From positions 1 through 8,317 of the forward strand of contig DOEL01000061.1 in the NCBI GenBank assembly GCA_003533095.1: a stretch of 8,317 bases of DNA, in the 5' to 3' direction. Below, in pieces: positions 6,208 to 8,317 of the stretch. The number at the start of each line of letters is the position of its first letter. Position 1 is the first letter of the stretch. The stretch comes from Methylophilaceae bacterium (GTDB lineage: Bacteria; Pseudomonadota; Gammaproteobacteria; Burkholderiales; Methylophilaceae). The position numbers and the translations under genes are program-made. The notes beneath the pieces are model-generated. The model was not told where the DNA came from, did no database searches, and saw nothing but the letters and a program-made list of their open reading frames with translations.

Positions 6208-6810
6208 ATGAAACAGATGCTATTAGCCCTATCTCCAACACCGAAACAATCTTTTGAAAATTTTGTAGTTGGTCAAAATATCGAAGTAGTTCATACCTTA
6301 AAGCAAATCATCTCAAATAAATTACCCATTCAATTTATATATCTCTGGGGCAATGAAGGCTCAGGCAAATCTCATTTAGCTCATATTGCCTCGGATCATG
6401 GATTTATCATTCATGATGATGTTCATTTACTCGATGAACTAGGTCAAATCGAATTATTTAACACATACAATAGATGCAAAGAGTCCAATCAAAATATGTT
6501 AGTAACAGGGCTCTACTCTCCCCTCCAAATGAAATTAAGGGATGACTTAGCAACAAGACTTGCTTGGGGTGTTACTTATGAAGTGATAGGTCTATCTGAC
6601 GAGGAAAAAAAATTAGCGCTTTTAAAACATGCTGATGAGAGAGGAATGAAGCTCAACATGGAGATTATTGATTATTGTCTAAAATATCTAAAACGAGATA
6701 TGCCAAATTTATTTTCTATATTAGAAGCTTTGGATAAATGGTCTTTAACTTACAAAAGACCCATTACGCTTCCGTTACTTAAAGAAATTATCGAAGCTAA
6801 TAAGATGTAG
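6208..6810 (+). CDS. hda: Hda, DnaA-homologous regulator of replication initiation (short form)
   Basis: Hda binds the DNA-loaded sliding clamp and stimulates hydrolysis of ATP on DnaA (RIDA), limiting re-initiation. The 200-residue protein starts MKQMLLALSP; QMLLAL (3-8) fits a degenerate clamp-binding motif (QLxLPL in E. coli Hda, from memory). Walker A is GNEGSGKS (48-55), intact. Walker B is IIHDDVHLLD (67-76), followed by QIELFNTYNR (80-89). The box VII arginine finger is Arg117 in DLATRLAWG (113-121), and the sensor-2/lid region is KRDMPNLFSILEALDKWSL (162-180). DnaA domain IV (DNA binding) is absent, as in all Hda. It is about 30 residues shorter than E. coli Hda, and the loss lies between Walker A and Walker B: only 15 residues separate Lys54 from Asp70, so beta-2 and helix 2 of the AAA+ core seem missing. 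The ATG at 6208 has no clear Shine-Dalgarno but gives the expected N-terminus. ahpF converges 1 bp downstream. Confidence 0.88.
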   Translation: MKQMLLALSPTPKQSFENFVVGQNIEVVHTLKQIISNKLPIQFIYLWGNEGSGKSHLAHIASDHGFIIHDDVHLLDELGQIELFNTYNRCKESNQNMLVTGLYSPLQMKLRDDLATRLAWGVTYEVIGLSDEEKKLALLKHADERGMKLNMEIIDYCLKYLKRDMPNLFSILEALDKWSLTYKRPITLPLLKEIIEANKM

Positions 6811-6826
6811 CTTATTGACGAATAAG
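6799..6826. repeat. Two mutually exclusive hairpins at the hda/ahpF convergent junction
   Basis: AATAAG (6799-6804), CTTATT (6811-6816) and AATAAG (6821-6826) are perfect 6-bp complements. The middle copy can pair with either flank, with loops of 6 nt or 4 nt (GACG). An overlapping AAGCTA/TAGCTT pair (6794-6799 and 6808-6813) is also present. The region includes both stop codons. No T-run follows on either strand, so it is not a canonical intrinsic terminator, and stems this AT-rich may occur by chance. Confidence 0.3.
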
Positions 6827-8317
6827 GTAATCGAAAGCGCCAAGAGATGCTTTTGACCCTTCCCCCATCGCAATAATAATTTGCTTGTAAGGGACAGTTG
6901 TTACATCGCCTGCTGCAAATAGCCCTGGTAATGAAGACTGATTATGATGATCAACTATAATTTCGCCAAACTTTGATAAATCTACAGTATTTTTAACAAA
7001 ATCCGTATTTGGCAATAATCCAATCTGAATAAAAACACCCTCGAGCTCAATAGTTTTCTTCTCGTTTGATTTGCGATCCAAATAAATCAAGCCGCTTACC
7101 TTATCCGTACCAATCACTTCGGTAGTTTGGGCATTTAATACGACATCAACATTGGATAAGCTATAAAGCCTTTTCTGCAAAATATCGTCAGCTTTGAGTT
7201 CAGATGCAAATTCAAAAAGGGTGACATGCCCAACAATATTTGCAAGATCAATTGCAGCTTCAACACCAGAATTTCCACCGCCTATCACAGCAACATGTTT
7301 ACCTTTAAATAGAGGACCGTCACAGTGAGGGCAGTATGCAACGCCCTTCCCTTTGAATTCTTTTTCACCGGGCACATTTAATTCTTTCCATCTTGCACCA
7401 GTTGCAACAATCACTGATTTACTTTTAAGTTTTCCACCATTTTCAAGTTCTACTTCAAATAATGAATTTAAATCATTTTTTTGAATACTTTTTGCACGTT
7501 GCAAATTCATAATATCAACTTCATATTCTTTTACGTGCTCTTCAAGTGCTGCAACTAATTTTGGTCCTTCCGTTGCTTTCACAGATATAAAATTTTCTAT
7601 ACCCAATGTATCCATCACTTGACCACCAAAACGTTCAGCAATAATTCCTGTGCGTATGCCTTTACGTGCGCTATAAATCGCAGCTGATGCACCCGCTGGC
7701 CCTCCACCGATTATTAAAACATCATAAGTTTCTTTTTTTGATAATTTTTCCGCTTCTTTTAAGCTTGCACTCGAATCAATTTTATTAACGATTTCATCTA
7801 GCTCCATTCGGCCTTGTCCAAAAGACTTTCCATTAAGATAAATAGTGGGCACAGCCATGATCTGCTTATCTTCAATTTCTTTTTGGAATAAGGCACCATC
7901 AATCATTACATGAGAAATATTGGGATTAATGATAGACATTACATTTAATGCCTGCACTACATCGGGACAATTATGGCAACTTAGTGAAATATAAGTTTCA
8001 AAATGAAATTTGCCTTCAATATTTTTAATTTGTTCTATTTTTTCAGCATCTATTTTTAAAGGGTAACCACTGGCTTGAAGAAGTGCTAACACAAAAGACG
8101 TAAATTCATGCCCTGATGGAATACCTGCAAAAGTGATACCTGTAGGTTCCTTTTCTCTATTAACTTCAAAGGAGGGAATTCGTTTAGAAACATCTGTCAC
8201 TTTACTTAAAGTAATCTTTTCCGACAAAGATGCAACTTCTTCGAGCATCTCTATCATTTCATTAGACGACGGATTTTCATCAACATAAGCTACAAGCTTT
8301 ATTGGGTTAATAAGCCT
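6812..8317 (-). CDS. ahpF: AhpF, alkyl hydroperoxide reductase subunit F (N-terminus beyond right edge)
   Basis: AhpF passes electrons from NADH through FAD and two disulfide centres to the peroxiredoxin AhpC, which reduces H2O2 and organic peroxides in the cytosol. The frame stays open to the window edge. The 20 codons before the ATG at 8257 read [20 protein letters not shown] and match the AhpF N-terminal domain, so that ATG is internal. Numbering from the Met at 8257: thioredoxin-like centre CHNC (94-97), FAD motif GGGPAG (184-189), active-site CPHC in [13 protein letters not shown] (309-312), NADH-binding GGGNSG (326-331), and C-terminal FAD motif FAAGD (447-451) with TTVPYKQ (453-459). 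By comparison with E. coli AhpF (521 aa, first CXXC at Cys129) about 15 residues are missing. The N-terminal CXXC domain separates it from plain thioredoxin reductase. ahpC would be expected upstream, outside the window. It ends 1 bp from the hda stop. Confidence 0.96.
   Translation of the reverse strand, partial: RLINPIKLVAYVDENPSSNEMIEMLEEVASLSEKITLSKVTDVSKRIPSFEVNREKEPTGITFAGIPSGHEFTSFVLALLQASGYPLKIDAEKIEQIKNIEGKFHFETYISLSCHNCPDVVQALNVMSIINPNISHVMIDGALFQKEIEDKQIMAVPTIYLNGKSFGQGRMELDEIVNKIDSSASLKEAEKLSKKETYDVLIIGGGPAGASAAIYSARKGIRTGIIAERFGGQVMDTLGIENFISVKATEGPKLVAALEEHVKEYEVDIMNLQRAKSIQKNDLNSLFEVELENGGKLKSKSVIVATGARWKELNVPGEKEFKGKGVAYCPHCDGPLFKGKHVAVIGGGNSGVEAAIDLANIVGHVTLFEFASELKADDILQKRLYSLSNVDVVLNAQTTEVIGTDKVSGLIYLDRKSNEKKTIELEGVFIQIGLLPNTDFVKNTVDLSKFGEIIVDHHNQSSLPGLFAAGDVTTVPYKQIIIAMGEGSKASLGAFDYLIRQ

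Noticed and set aside
6812..8257. Reading the right-hand gene as thioredoxin reductase
   Set aside because: The extra N-terminal thioredoxin-fold domain with CHNC, in addition to the CPHC centre, is specific to AhpF.

Overview
The window looks like ordinary chromosomal DNA from a compact, visibly AT-rich betaproteobacterium. The cluster of purM, DUF3108 proteins and an RsmB-type methyltransferase, and the Hda N-terminus that carries a clamp-binding motif, both fit Betaproteobacteria. The AT-richness and near-absence of intergenic DNA suggest a streamlined aquatic lineage such as the Methylophilaceae (OM43 / Methylopumilus type). That placement is inferred from gene content and is not proven. 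I see no mobile elements, CRISPR, tRNA, rRNA or phage genes.

Layout. The left edge holds the N-terminal 71 codons of a CaCA-type cation exchanger on the minus strand. Only 35 bp separate it from the divergent ampD gene (plus strand). ampD meets, tail to tail with a 4-bp overlap, a five-gene minus-strand block that fills 813-6085. In transcription order this block is purM (TTG start), a secreted DUF3108 protein, a membrane-anchored DUF3108 paralogue with a TonB-like N-terminus, an RsmB/NOP-family rRNA methyltransferase, and a glutamate/aspartate-type (DAACS) symporter. Junctions are 7 bp, an 11-bp overlap, 2 bp and 4 bp, so the block is very probably one operon. A 122-bp intergenic region, the only sizeable one here, separates purM from the divergent hda (plus strand). 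hda ends 1 bp from the end of ahpF (minus strand), which runs off the right edge. No gene-free stretch exceeds 300 bp.

Roles. The genes are mostly housekeeping: purine synthesis (purM), replication-initiation control (hda), peroxide defence (ahpF), peptidoglycan recycling (ampD), rRNA modification, and transport. The two DUF3108 proteins are envelope proteins of unknown function and are the least understood genes here. The most unusual features are an Hda about 30 residues shorter than expected between Walker A and Walker B, a TonB-like Ser-x3-His transmembrane anchor on one DUF3108 protein, and a possibly leaderless ampD. I found no convincing new multi-gene system.
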